DNA of 8,931 nt, taken from NCBI GenBank assembly GCA_027043685.1, contig JALUFI010000248.1, forward strand, positions 1 to 8,931. The letters run 5' to 3'. How positions within the stretch are numbered: position 1 is the first letter of the stretch; each line of letters begins with the position of its first letter. The translations under genes and the position numbers were made by a program. The notes under the pieces were generated by a model. That model was not told the origin of the DNA. It worked only from the letters and a program-made list of their open reading frames with translations, and made no database searches. Of this stretch, positions 1 to 6,822 are shown piece by piece. This stretch comes from Pyrodictiaceae archaeon (lineage in GTDB: Archaea; Thermoproteota; Thermoprotei_A; Sulfolobales; Pyrodictiaceae).

Positions 1-728
1 TAGCCCCTGGTTATGTTCGCCGCTAGGCCGGCGTAGACACGGTCAAGCCTCATCAACGCGTCCGCGGTCTTGTTGAGCCTCCCGGCTAGGGCGAGCAGCG
101 TGTCGGTGAGGTTCACGTAGGCCCTGTCGAGCTCCACGAGGCCCTCCGCGGTCCGGTTAGCCGCCTCAGCCAGTTTGATGAGCCCCTGGTAGGCCTCGGC
201 GTAGCCCCGGTCAGCCTCGGCTATCATCGCCGCCGACTCGTTGAGCTTCTCCAGGCCCTTGGTCAGGTTCTCGACGGCGGCTAGGTAGGCCTCCTCCAGC
301 CTGGTTAGGTTCTCGTAGCCCTTCCTAGCCATCTCGGCGCCCTTGGTGAGGTTTGCGAGTATCCTCTCATAGATCGTGCGGTTCGCCTCGGCGAGGACTA
401 TGGGGAGGCCCTGGGGGTTGGTTCCGAGCCCCCTGCGGTGCAGGGTCTCGTTGAACGCTCTGCCCCACTTGGCCAGCTTGAGGAGCGTCTCGTTGCTGTG
501 GAGGTCGACGCCCTGGACTATGACTAGGCCTACTGAGGCGCTCCCACCCATCACCCGCTTCACTATCTTGTCTGCCTTCATCGCCTCGCTGCTAGGTGGC
601 AGCGTGTACTGCTGGGTCTTCACAACTGTGTGTAGCTTCGCGAAGAGCGGGGCGGCTAGCAGCGCTATCACTATCCAGGCCGCTATGACCGCCTTGGGGT
701 GCCTCGCTATGGCCCTCGCAGCACCCAT
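1..728 (-). CDS. MMPL/RND-superfamily exporter, N-terminal part (runs off the window)
   Basis: The reading frame is open from the ATG at 728 to the window edge, giving 242 residues of a longer protein. Residues 1-9 are basic, residues 12-31 form one membrane helix, and the region after it has the P-S-S-E-A-x-K-A segment (45-52) and a short beta-rich patch (VGLVIVQG, 66-73), as at the start of MMPL family transporters. From about residue 110 to the edge the protein is a long helical, heptad-like stretch, probably an extracytoplasmic coiled coil. It carries eleven N-x-S/T sequons. MMPL proteins are proton-driven exporters of lipids, drugs or other hydrophobic compounds; the substrate here is unknown. 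The start is supported by GGTG (737-740) eight bases upstream and by an in-frame TAG before any other start codon. It is divergent from a PadR repressor gene, which may control it. A YhgE/Pip-like protein is a less likely alternative. Confidence 0.8.
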   Translation of the reverse strand, partial: MGAARAIARHPKAVIAAWIVIALLAAPLFAKLHTVVKTQQYTLPPSSEAMKADKIVKRVMGGSASVGLVIVQGVDLHSNETLLKLAKWGRAFNETLHRRGLGTNPQGLPIVLAEANRTIYERILANLTKGAEMARKGYENLTRLEEAYLAAVENLTKGLEKLNESAAMIAEADRGYAEAYQGLIKLAEAANRTAEGLVELDRAYVNLTDTLLALAGRLNKTADALMRLDRVYAGLAANITRG

Positions 729-766
729 GACGCCTACACCGCTCGGGAGCCGACGGGTCTAGGGGT

Positions 767-772
767 GATAAG
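767..772 (-). promoter_or_regulatory. Possible TATA box of the exporter gene
   Basis: On the minus strand this reads CTTATC, close to the archaeal TATA consensus in an otherwise GC-rich gap. It would place transcription start near 745, leaving a leader of about 17 bases that includes the GGTG ribosome binding site. An alternative AT-rich element, TTTTAGA, lies further upstream at about 804-810. Assignment is by position only. Confidence 0.35.
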
Positions 773-849
773 TCGGTTACCGCCCCGGGGCACGGGGCTA
801 CGCTCTAAAAGCGACCAGTCTGCAGCCGACCCGTCGCAGCAGACACACG

Positions 850-855
850 CATATA
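850..855 (+). promoter_or_regulatory. Possible TATA box of the PadR-family gene
   Basis: CATATA is the only clear AT-rich hexamer on this strand in the gap before the repressor gene. It would put transcription start near 878, about 40-55 bases before the candidate start codons. No convincing inverted repeat typical of a PadR operator was seen next to it. Confidence 0.35.
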
Positions 856-934
856 CCCCCACCCCGGGCCCCCGTTCTCCACAACGGAAGCCCCTCACCC
901 AGCCAGGCAGAGACGGATGGAGATGAAGCACGCC

Positions 935-1435
935 ATGGGGAGGGAGGAGAGACCCAGGCGCGCGATGGAGATGAGGGCCCGGTACCTGGTGCTCCTGCTC
1001 CTCGCGGAGGGCCCGAAGACCGGCTACGAGATAGTGAAGAGGATGAGGGAGATACTCCGCGACGTAGGCTCCGGCGTCAGCCCCGGCACCCTCTACCCGC
1101 TCCTAAGGAGCCTCGAGGAGGAGGGCCTCGTATCCTCCACCGAGGAGCCGAGGGGGCAGCGGAGGAGGAAGGTCTACAGGATAACCAGGCTCGGCGCCGA
1201 GAGGCTCCTAGAGATGATGATAAGGGGCCTGGAGCTCCTCGAGGCAAGCCTATCGCTCCACATAGAGGCTATGCAGAGGCTCCTAGAGACCCACCGCGGG
1301 CCAAGGATAGCGGCGCTGGCGGAGGACTTCGCCTCGAGGCTGGAGAGGCTGGAGGAGCTAAGCAAGCGGCTCCGTGGAGTCCTCCGCGCAGCGGCCCGGG
1401 AGGCAGCAGTCTCCGAGGCGGCTGCCAGGGCCTAG
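935..1435 (+). CDS. PadR-family winged-helix transcriptional regulator
   Basis: A 166-residue protein with the PadR layout. An N-terminal winged helix begins at residues 18-37 (LVLLLLAEGPKTGYEIVKRM). The recognition helix is around S49-PGTLYPLLRSLEEEGLV, and the basic wing is QRRRKVYRIT (75-84). Residues 86-166 are helical, the usual PadR dimerisation helices, with a Glu/Arg/Leu-rich end. PadR proteins are dimeric repressors that often bind a hydrophobic ligand and control efflux pumps. The divergent MMPL exporter is the obvious target, by inference. Start choice: ATG 935 has GGAGATGA (919-926), one mismatch from the ideal ribosome binding site, eight bases upstream. ATG 917 and 923 are in frame upstream, and 965 and 971 downstream; all keep the DNA-binding domain. 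Its stop codon overlaps that of the convergent gene. Confidence 0.93.
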   Translation: MGREERPRRAMEMRARYLVLLLLAEGPKTGYEIVKRMREILRDVGSGVSPGTLYPLLRSLEEEGLVSSTEEPRGQRRRKVYRITRLGAERLLEMMIRGLELLEASLSLHIEAMQRLLETHRGPRIAALAEDFASRLERLEELSKRLRGVLRAAAREAAVSEAAARA

Positions 1436-2142
1436 ACCCCCAGCACCTCGAGGCAAGCCTCCCCCCGCAGCTCCATCGTGAAGTGCCTGTAGACCCGGCC
1501 CGGGTCGCCCCTCACCGGGGCATAGACCGCGTTGTCTATCCAGATATCCACCCTCGCCCTGCCACCCGAGGCGGGCAGCTCGGCCACCACGCGGCCATCC
1601 ACGCTGAAGACTGCGCGGCCCGGCCTCCACTCCACCCGGTAGAGGTGCGGCTCCCCTAGCTCCAGGCCCGGCAGCGCCTCCCCGCCTACCAGGCGGACCG
1701 GGGCACCGGGGAGCCGGAGCAGCAGCCTCCTCAACCGGTCCCCGAGCCCGCCGCCGAGGAGCCTTATGGGGCGGAAGAAGCGCCCCGACTGCGCGAAGAG
1801 CCCCTTCAACGGGTACGGGCCCGGCGCGTTGAGGTAGATGAACCACACCGGGTTGCTCTCCTCGACCAGCATGCTGTAGTTCCAGAACCCCCAGCCCGCG
1901 CTCCCCCAGTGAAGCCTCGACAGCCTCGCCCGCAGCTCCAACACGCCGCCGCTATGGGGCAGCTCGTCGAAGCCGCCGTCACTCACCTCCGCGTTGGAGT
2001 AGACGAGGGCCTCGCTGGGCCCCACGCAGAGAAGCACACGGCCCGCCCCGGTCTCGATGCGGGCAACGCCGTCCCTCCTCAGCCTCCAGCCACCCACGAC
2101 GCGCTCCTCGCCGCAGCCGCACCGCGGCTCCACGGGCTCCAT
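1432..2142 (-). CDS. Unrecognised protein, probable concanavalin A-like (jelly-roll) domain
   Basis: A 236-residue protein that I cannot assign to a named family. Its strand pattern and motifs suggest a lectin/glucanase beta sandwich: GGVLELRARLS (65-75), GWGFWNYSML (83-92), WFIYLNAPGP (100-109), then YRVEWRPGRAVFSVDGR (168-184) and RVDIWIDNAVY (197-207). The H-x-Y-x-V-E-W followed by a VDG turn resembles GH16 and laminin-G-like folds. The GH16 catalytic E-x-D-x-x-E signature is absent, so a binding role is as likely as catalysis. There is no signal peptide or membrane helix. Cysteines lie at 8, 10, 39 and 230. The start is ATG 2142, chosen because GGGGTG (2152-2157) sits nine bases upstream; an in-frame GTG at 2154 would add four residues. 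It converges on the PadR gene and lies 243 bases downstream of the molybdoenzyme operon on the same strand. Confidence 0.8.
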   Translation of the reverse strand: MEPVEPRCGCGEERVVGGWRLRRDGVARIETGAGRVLLCVGPSEALVYSNAEVSDGGFDELPHSGGVLELRARLSRLHWGSAGWGFWNYSMLVEESNPVWFIYLNAPGPYPLKGLFAQSGRFFRPIRLLGGGLGDRLRRLLLRLPGAPVRLVGGEALPGLELGEPHLYRVEWRPGRAVFSVDGRVVAELPASGGRARVDIWIDNAVYAPVRGDPGRVYRHFTMELRGEACLEVLGV

Positions 2143-2303
2143 CAGCGCCGGCACCCCATCGACCCCGGGCAGTCCTCTAGAACGCGGCGGTGAGCCCCTC
2201 CGCCAGCGGCCACGGGGCGAGGATTAACACTAAGAGGCTAACGCGTAACCCGGACCCGAAGAAGACCCCCTGTACACACGGAGAGAGCCGGGGAGGAGAG
2301 GCC

Positions 2304-2330
2304 CCCAGGCCCTCCGGGGGAGAGCCTGGG
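2304..2330. other. Strong hairpin between the molybdoenzyme operon and the next gene
   Basis: The arms CCCAGGC (2304-2310) and GCCTGGG (2324-2330) pair perfectly. After a single C/A mismatch the stem continues with CTCC (2312-2315) and GGAG (2319-2322), closing a GGG loop. That is eleven pairs in a 27-base element. It can form in RNA from either strand. It lies about 55 bases past the NrfD-type gene stop on the minus strand and may block 3'-end decay or help end transcription. No U tract directly follows it, so it is not a classical terminator on its own. Confidence 0.55.
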
Positions 2331-2333
2331 CTC

Positions 2334-2360
2334 GGAGAGGAAAAGCCCCGAAGGGGAGAG
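2334..2360 (-). terminator. Probable terminator of the molybdoenzyme operon
   Basis: Read on the minus strand, CCCCTTCGGGG (2346-2356) forms a small GC hairpin with a stable UUCG-type loop. It is followed at once by CTTTTCCTCTCC, a pyrimidine tract with four T. It lies 30 bases after the stop of the NrfD-type gene at 2386. Archaeal termination mainly depends on T-rich tracts, so the tract matters more than the stem. It is short, and read-through into the gene at 2142 is possible. Confidence 0.5.
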
Positions 2361-2385
2361 CTCTTGCCGGTGCCGTGCTACCTGG

Positions 2386-3549
2386 CTACCTGAAGACTAG
2401 TAGGCGGCGCGGCTTCTCGCCCGGCCTCAGGGCGAGCACTGCTAGGCCGGCGGCGTAGAGGAGCATCCATAGGCCGAACTCGCCTACCACTGCAAGCAGC
2501 TCCGGCGGGCTGGCGAGTAGCTCGTGCAGAGCCTCATCCACGTAGCCTGCTCCCAGGGCATGGATGCTCAGCGTGTTGTAGGTCTCGAGGGCCTCCAGCC
2601 TCGCCACCTGGCCCGCGGCGGTTATGCCGTGCAGCAGCAGGAATAGGCCGAACACCGTTATGGCTGCCGCCACCGCCCCGGCTACGCGGCCCCTGCGGGA
2701 CAGCGGGTACCCGGTGAAGAGCGGCACCAGTATGCCCAGAACCACCGCCGGCCAGAAGACCACTGCTAGCTTGCCGGACACCATTATCTCCTCGGCCGGC
2801 TTGGCCAGGCCCCAGCTCCACTCCTGTATCAGCGTCCAGAGCGTTAGGAACCCCACCGCGGCGGCCGCGAGAGTCATCTCCCTCGCCGCCGCCCTCCTGG
2901 CCTCCTCCTCGCCCTCAATGCCGAGCCCTATCACCGTCCAGGCAGCGCCCAGCAGGAAGGCTAGGGCAACACCCAGTATCCCCGCGGGGGCCGCCAGCCA
3001 GCCCGGCACGGCAGCGTTGACCCCGTACACCATAGCCAGGTTGTACTCCAGCGCCAGGCTGGTGACTAGGCCGCAGACCAGCAGCGCCTTCCCAGGCCTG
3101 GTCAACAGCGCCTCATCCCCACGCCTTATGGCATACAGCAGCGCGGCCAGCAGGAACACCGCGTACAGCACGTACAGCACGCCGTTCCACGCCATCCTCG
3201 ACGAGGGGTTGAAGCCCAGGTATATCCATGGAGAGTGCTCCACGTGCAGCAGGTCAGCGAACACCGTGACGACGCCGGGTATCAGCAACGCCAGCGCGAG
3301 CCACATCAACCTCCTAGCGGCCCTGGCCTCGTGCTCCTCGCCGTAGAACACCAGCCTTATCGCCATCGAGTCGAATACACCGCCGCTGGAGAACGCGAAC
3401 ATGATGTACCCCGTCACCATCAGCCCCCACGGCACCAGCGCGTGCAGCGGCGAGGCCTCGCTGAGCGTCTGGTACCGGTAGACAGCGTAGGCGTAGAGCA
3501 GGGTCAGCACCAGCCCAACCACTCCAAGCGCAGCCAGGCCCCTCCTCAC
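2386..3549 (-). CDS. NrfD/PsrC-family membrane subunit of a molybdoenzyme
   Basis: A 387-residue integral membrane protein with about ten hydrophobic segments (near residues 5-24, 38-57, 81-101, 120-141, 154-174, 184-209, 223-243, 259-279, 287-309 and 351-374). Family hallmarks are PWGLMVTGYIMFAFSSGG at 40-57 and the DLLHVEHSPWIYLGFNPSS stretch (99-117) with the following R-M-A-W. They match the D-L-x-x-P...N-P-x-S-x-M-x-W pattern of NrfD/PsrC/DmsC anchors. In known relatives this subunit oxidises membrane quinol and passes electrons to the ferredoxin-like subunit. Start is GTG 3549, overlapping the upstream stop as GTGA. A perfect GGAGGTGA ribosome binding site (3557-3564) lies inside the upstream gene, seven bases away, so the two are probably translationally coupled. 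No haem-ligand pattern was obvious. Confidence 0.93.
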   Translation of the reverse strand: MRRGLAALGVVGLVLTLLYAYAVYRYQTLSEASPLHALVPWGLMVTGYIMFAFSSGGVFDSMAIRLVFYGEEHEARAARRLMWLALALLIPGVVTVFADLLHVEHSPWIYLGFNPSSRMAWNGVLYVLYAVFLLAALLYAIRRGDEALLTRPGKALLVCGLVTSLALEYNLAMVYGVNAAVPGWLAAPAGILGVALAFLLGAAWTVIGLGIEGEEEARRAAAREMTLAAAAVGFLTLWTLIQEWSWGLAKPAEEIMVSGKLAVVFWPAVVLGILVPLFTGYPLSRRGRVAGAVAAAITVFGLFLLLHGITAAGQVARLEALETYNTLSIHALGAGYVDEALHELLASPPELLAVVGEFGLWMLLYAAGLAVLALRPGEKPRRLLVFR

Positions 3550-4217
3550 TGCCCACTCACCTCCTCCCTCTTCCTAGGCACAGCGGGTCCACGCATAGGC
3601 GGCACGAAGAACAGCTTGGGCTCGGTGCCCATCGCGGGGTACAGCGCCAGCGCCCTCCCCTCAGCAACCATCCTAGCCACGGGATCCCCAGGGTTGTCCA
3701 GGTCGCCGAACAGCCTCGCGCCGAAGGCGCATGCCTCGACGCAGGCCGGCGTCCACAGCTCGCCCTCAGCGGTGCGGCGGTGGCTGCAGAACGTGCACTT
3801 GTCCGGGTACCCTGGCGCCAGGCTCTCCAGGCTAACCGGCTCGCCGCGGGGAGCGGGGCCGCGGTAAACCGTGCGGGCGCCGTATGGGCAGGCGATGACG
3901 CAGGCCCTGCAGCCGATGCACTTGCTGTGGTCGAGCATGACGACGCCATCCTTGGTCTTATAGGTGGCGCCGGTGGGGCAGACGTGCATGCACGGCGGGT
4001 CGTCGCAGTGCATGCACTGTATGAAGGCGTGCACCGCCTCAGCGACATAGGGCTGGGTGAGCATCACGGGCTTCGTCCTAGCGTAGTAGGTTAGATTGCC
4101 CTCTGGGAACCCCGGGCCCTCTTCACCATACCTGGCTATGTTCTCCCTAATGCATGCTATCGTGCAGGCCAGGCACCCAACGCACTTGTTGAGGTCTATT
4201 ATCATCGCGACTCTCAC
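3546..4217 (-). CDS. Four-cluster 4Fe-4S electron-transfer subunit (DmsB/PsrB/TtrB type)
   Basis: A 223-residue ferredoxin-like protein with sixteen cysteines in four groups: C12, C15, C18, C22; C68, C71, C76, C80; C100, C103, C106, C110; C141, C144, C159, C163. This is the complete ligand set for four [4Fe-4S] clusters; no cluster has lost a ligand. The 14-residue gap between C144 and C159 is normal for this family. It should carry electrons between the NrfD-type membrane subunit and the molybdopterin subunit. It has no signal peptide of its own, as is usual for subunits co-exported through Tat with the catalytic partner. Start is GTG 4217, with GGTGA (4224-4228) about six bases upstream; ATG at codon 5 is an alternative. 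It follows the catalytic gene by 20 bases and overlaps the membrane-subunit gene by four. Confidence 0.96.
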   Translation of the reverse strand: MRVAMIIDLNKCVGCLACTIACIRENIARYGEEGPGFPEGNLTYYARTKPVMLTQPYVAEAVHAFIQCMHCDDPPCMHVCPTGATYKTKDGVVMLDHSKCIGCRACVIACPYGARTVYRGPAPRGEPVSLESLAPGYPDKCTFCSHRRTAEGELWTPACVEACAFGARLFGDLDNPGDPVARMVAEGRALALYPAMGTEPKLFFVPPMRGPAVPRKREEVSGQ

Positions 4218-4237
4218 GGCGCCTCACCCCCTCCTCT

Positions 4238-6769
4238 TCAGAGCTTCTCAACCTTCACGATGAAGTCGTGCTGTGCTGCCCTGTAGCCCTCCTCGGGCAC
4301 GACTGAGACAAATGGGTTTGCGAGGAAGTTGTTGTTGATGCCGTACCCGCCCCCGTTGCTGAACAGCCTGACCTTCCTGGCGCCGTTCTTGGTTTCAACT
4401 GTGAACTCTACGGGCACCGCCCCGGTGTCCACAGCGGTCGCGTGCGGCGCCGCGAGCACGACCGGGTGCACGTCCTCGCTGACGATGACCCTCGCCTTGA
4501 CCTCGCCAACGGGGCCCCGTACCCGCACAGTGTCGCCCGTCCGCAGGCCGAGCCTCTTAGCGCGCTCCGGGTGGATAATGACGCCGTAGACCTTCTTCCA
4601 CTCAAGGGCGTCCCGGACTATGCGGCTGAACCTCATGAACGTGTTGACTGCGGTGAGCTGGTCCTGGAACTCCACCGGGACGAACTCATCGCCACCCAGG
4701 CCGCTCTTCCTCTGCTTCATCCAGAGCGGCGGTATCCAGACGGGCAGCGGGTTGAGAGGCGACTCCTTGCCCAGGTAGTCGTGGTACTCGCTGAGCAGCT
4801 TCACGTTAACCAGCTCCAGCTCGCCGGTGACGGTTGGCAGGGGCTTGCCTCCCCATGGATGGTACTTCGGCTTGGTCCATAGCAGCGCGAAGCCGCGGCG
4901 CCTTATCCCGCGGTAGTCTAGGCCCAGCTTCTTGGCCTGCTCGGTCTTGACCGTCACGGGGTCTATCTTCGCGTCGGCGGGGAGCTTTCCGAGCCTCTTC
5001 AGCACCTCAAGCAGTATCTCGTACTCCGGCTTAGCCTCAACCCCGGGCGGCGGGTCAACGACCTTCTGGAGGTCAGTTATTATGCTCACGTAGCTCTTCT
5101 TAGCATAGCTCAGTGTCGGGCTCTCGTACTCGAAGAAGAACGGCACAGGCAGCACCAGGTCGGCGTAGGCCACTGTCTCGTTGAAAGTCGTATCCATGAC
5201 CACTATGAAGTCGACGCGCTTCTCGTCCCGGAGCGCCTCGGCGAGCTTCCTGCCGCCTATCGCGTGGGAGACCAGGTTCTCGCGGCTGATTATCAGGACG
5301 CCTATCGGGTAAGGCTTGCCCTCTATGATGCTGCGGACGAGGAGCATTGACCAGCACTTCGATATAGGGTTCACTACTCCTTTCTCCGCCCAGTACTTGT
5401 ATATCGGTGTGCCCTTCACGCTGGTGGTCTTTAGGCCTATGAGGCTGAACGGGTTAACCAGGTGGGGCTTGCCGGCCGGGTAGGCTAGGCCGCCGGGCCT
5501 GCCCAGGCTGCCGAGGAGGATGTTTATCATCATGTTGACGCGCTTCAGCATGCCCTCGTTGTAGTACCTTGCGCCCTTGTAGCCGTGGTCTATGAAGGCC
5601 TTTGGTGCTGCCTCGGCTAGCTCCCTGGCCAGCCTCCTTATCGCGTCCGCGGGTACGCCGGTTATCTTCTCGGCCCACTCCGGGGTGTAGTTCTTCACTG
5701 CGTCCCGGAGCACGGCGAGCACGGTCTTGACTGGGCGGCCGTTGTATGTGCCCTCGTGCTCCAGGGAGGGCTTCCGTGCCTCTGTCTTGAGGACGTACTT
5801 GCCGGTGGCCTCGTCGTAGACCAGGTAGGTCTTCTTGCCCTTCATGGCAGGGTTGTCGGCGAGCTCGACAGGCTCCATCGTGTCGGTGTAGAGGAGCATG
5901 GCCGCGTTTGTCCACTTCACTAGGTAGTCGGCGTCGTAGAGCTTCTCTGTGAGTATGACGTTCATCAGTGCGAGGGATACCGCTAGGTCCGTGCCCGGGG
6001 GTATGATGTAGTACTCGTCCGCGTGCTCTGTGAGCCTAGACTTGCGTACATCGAATACCACGAGCTTCGCCTTGTTCTCCATCGCTAGGCTGAACATCTT
6101 GGTCCAGGCGCTTGCCACTATGCCCCCCATGGGGTTGCGGCCCATGAGGACTATCATCTTTGCGTTGGGGTAGTCTGGCTGGAAGGCCGCGGGGCCCTTA
6201 GTCTTGCCGAAGATGAAGCGGTGCCCCTGATCCATGCCTGTGTGGCACGTGTCGCAGTGGTGGGTCGTGTTCGGCGTGCCCAGGGCCTTGGAGAGGGTCG
6301 ACCTGACTATGCCTGCCTCGCAGCCCTGGTGGGCGACTACTACGATGCGCCAGGGCTGGTCGAGGTACTTCTTCAGCTTCTCGGCGAGGATGTTGAAGGC
6401 CTCCTCCCAGGTTATCTCCCGGAAGCGGCCCTCGCCGCGCTTGCCTACGCGGAGGAGTGGGCGGCGTATCCTCTCCTCGAGGTACTGGAGCTCGAACATC
6501 GTCTGCGGGCGGCCGCATGTAGCGAAGTACTGGTCGTGCACACCGTCCGTGTTGTGTACGACTCGGAGCGGCACCTGCCTGCCGCCTATCTCGCGGACGT
6601 AGACCTTGAGTGGGCAGCGCTGGCCGCAGATGAGGCAGGCGGTGTAGGCTACCCGTTCACCGCTGGCCGCGCCGGGGCCCTGGAGGGCCAGCCTGCCGTG
6701 CCTCCGCGGCCTCGGCACTGTCAGGGGGAGCGCCGTGGCTGCCGCTGCGGCTGCTGATAGTTTGAGCAT
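4238..6769 (-). CDS. Molybdopterin oxidoreductase, catalytic subunit (Psr/Phs/Ttr/Arr-like)
   Basis: 843 residues from ATG 6769, a usual size for the DMSO reductase superfamily. C45, C48, C52 and C85 give the C-x2-C-x3-C...C motif for the N-terminal [4Fe-4S] cluster. In GTPNTTHHCDTC (164-175), C175 sits where polysulfide- and arsenate-reductase relatives have the molybdenum-ligand cysteine; C172 is an unusual neighbour. MIVLMGRNPMGG (205-216), a YADLVLP segment in the middle and a C-terminal dinucleotide-binding domain with GYGINNN complete the fold. It should reduce a sulfur, arsenic or related oxyanion outside the cell, with electrons from the two downstream subunits; the substrate is not assignable. 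In frame just upstream of the ATG lies TRREM-LKLS, a Tat signal followed by an Ala-rich stretch. The real start may therefore be CTG 6784. No TorD/DmsD-like chaperone gene is nearby. Confidence 0.95.
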   Translation of the reverse strand: MLKLSAAAAAATALPLTVPRPRRHGRLALQGPGAASGERVAYTACLICGQRCPLKVYVREIGGRQVPLRVVHNTDGVHDQYFATCGRPQTMFELQYLEERIRRPLLRVGKRGEGRFREITWEEAFNILAEKLKKYLDQPWRIVVVAHQGCEAGIVRSTLSKALGTPNTTHHCDTCHTGMDQGHRFIFGKTKGPAAFQPDYPNAKMIVLMGRNPMGGIVASAWTKMFSLAMENKAKLVVFDVRKSRLTEHADEYYIIPPGTDLAVSLALMNVILTEKLYDADYLVKWTNAAMLLYTDTMEPVELADNPAMKGKKTYLVYDEATGKYVLKTEARKPSLEHEGTYNGRPVKTVLAVLRDAVKNYTPEWAEKITGVPADAIRRLARELAEAAPKAFIDHGYKGARYYNEGMLKRVNMMINILLGSLGRPGGLAYPAGKPHLVNPFSLIGLKTTSVKGTPIYKYWAEKGVVNPISKCWSMLLVRSIIEGKPYPIGVLIISRENLVSHAIGGRKLAEALRDEKRVDFIVVMDTTFNETVAYADLVLPVPFFFEYESPTLSYAKKSYVSIITDLQKVVDPPPGVEAKPEYEILLEVLKRLGKLPADAKIDPVTVKTEQAKKLGLDYRGIRRRGFALLWTKPKYHPWGGKPLPTVTGELELVNVKLLSEYHDYLGKESPLNPLPVWIPPLWMKQRKSGLGGDEFVPVEFQDQLTAVNTFMRFSRIVRDALEWKKVYGVIIHPERAKRLGLRTGDTVRVRGPVGEVKARVIVSEDVHPVVLAAPHATAVDTGAVPVEFTVETKNGARKVRLFSNGGGYGINNNFLANPFVSVVPEEGYRAAQHDFIVKVEKL

Positions 6770-6784
6770 CTCCCTCCTCGTCAG
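6716..6784 (-). other. Twin-arginine (Tat) signal-like coding segment spanning the assigned start
   Basis: Codons from 6784 down read L-T-R-R-E-M-L-K-L-S and then an Ala/Leu-rich stretch, matching the Tat consensus S/T-R-R-x-F-L-K with Met for Phe. The twin arginines are upstream of ATG 6769, and the frame is closed by TGA at 6803-6805. No ATG, GTG or TTG lies between. Catalytic subunits of this family are normally Tat-exported, so this segment is probably translated, for example from CTG 6784. Confidence 0.6.
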
Positions 6785-6822
6785 CTTGAGCGCCGAGACG
6801 CGTCACCCCTCTCAGCGCTCTC

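Noticed and set aside
1358..1846. Minus-strand frame overlapping the PadR and jelly-roll genes
   Set aside because: It is Gly/Ala/Pro-rich shadow sequence without domain signals, and both overlapped genes are better supported.
2155..2385. Search for a tRNA or other structured RNA gene in the gap
   Set aside because: No T-loop consensus, cloverleaf arms or C/D-box pattern was found; only the two hairpins described are supported.
2190..2393. Small plus-strand open frame in the gap after the operon
   Set aside because: It spans the hairpins and terminator, ends inside the NrfD-type gene in antisense, and has a composition unlike a protein.
2624..3346. Long open frame on the plus strand opposite the NrfD-type gene
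   Set aside because: It is a GC-rich antisense shadow with low-complexity Ala/Ser/Pro/Thr composition. The opposite strand holds a clear family member.
6221..6757. Open frame on the plus strand opposite the N-terminal part of the molybdoenzyme
   Set aside because: Composition follows the complement of the real gene, with no recognisable domain and no promoter or ribosome binding site.
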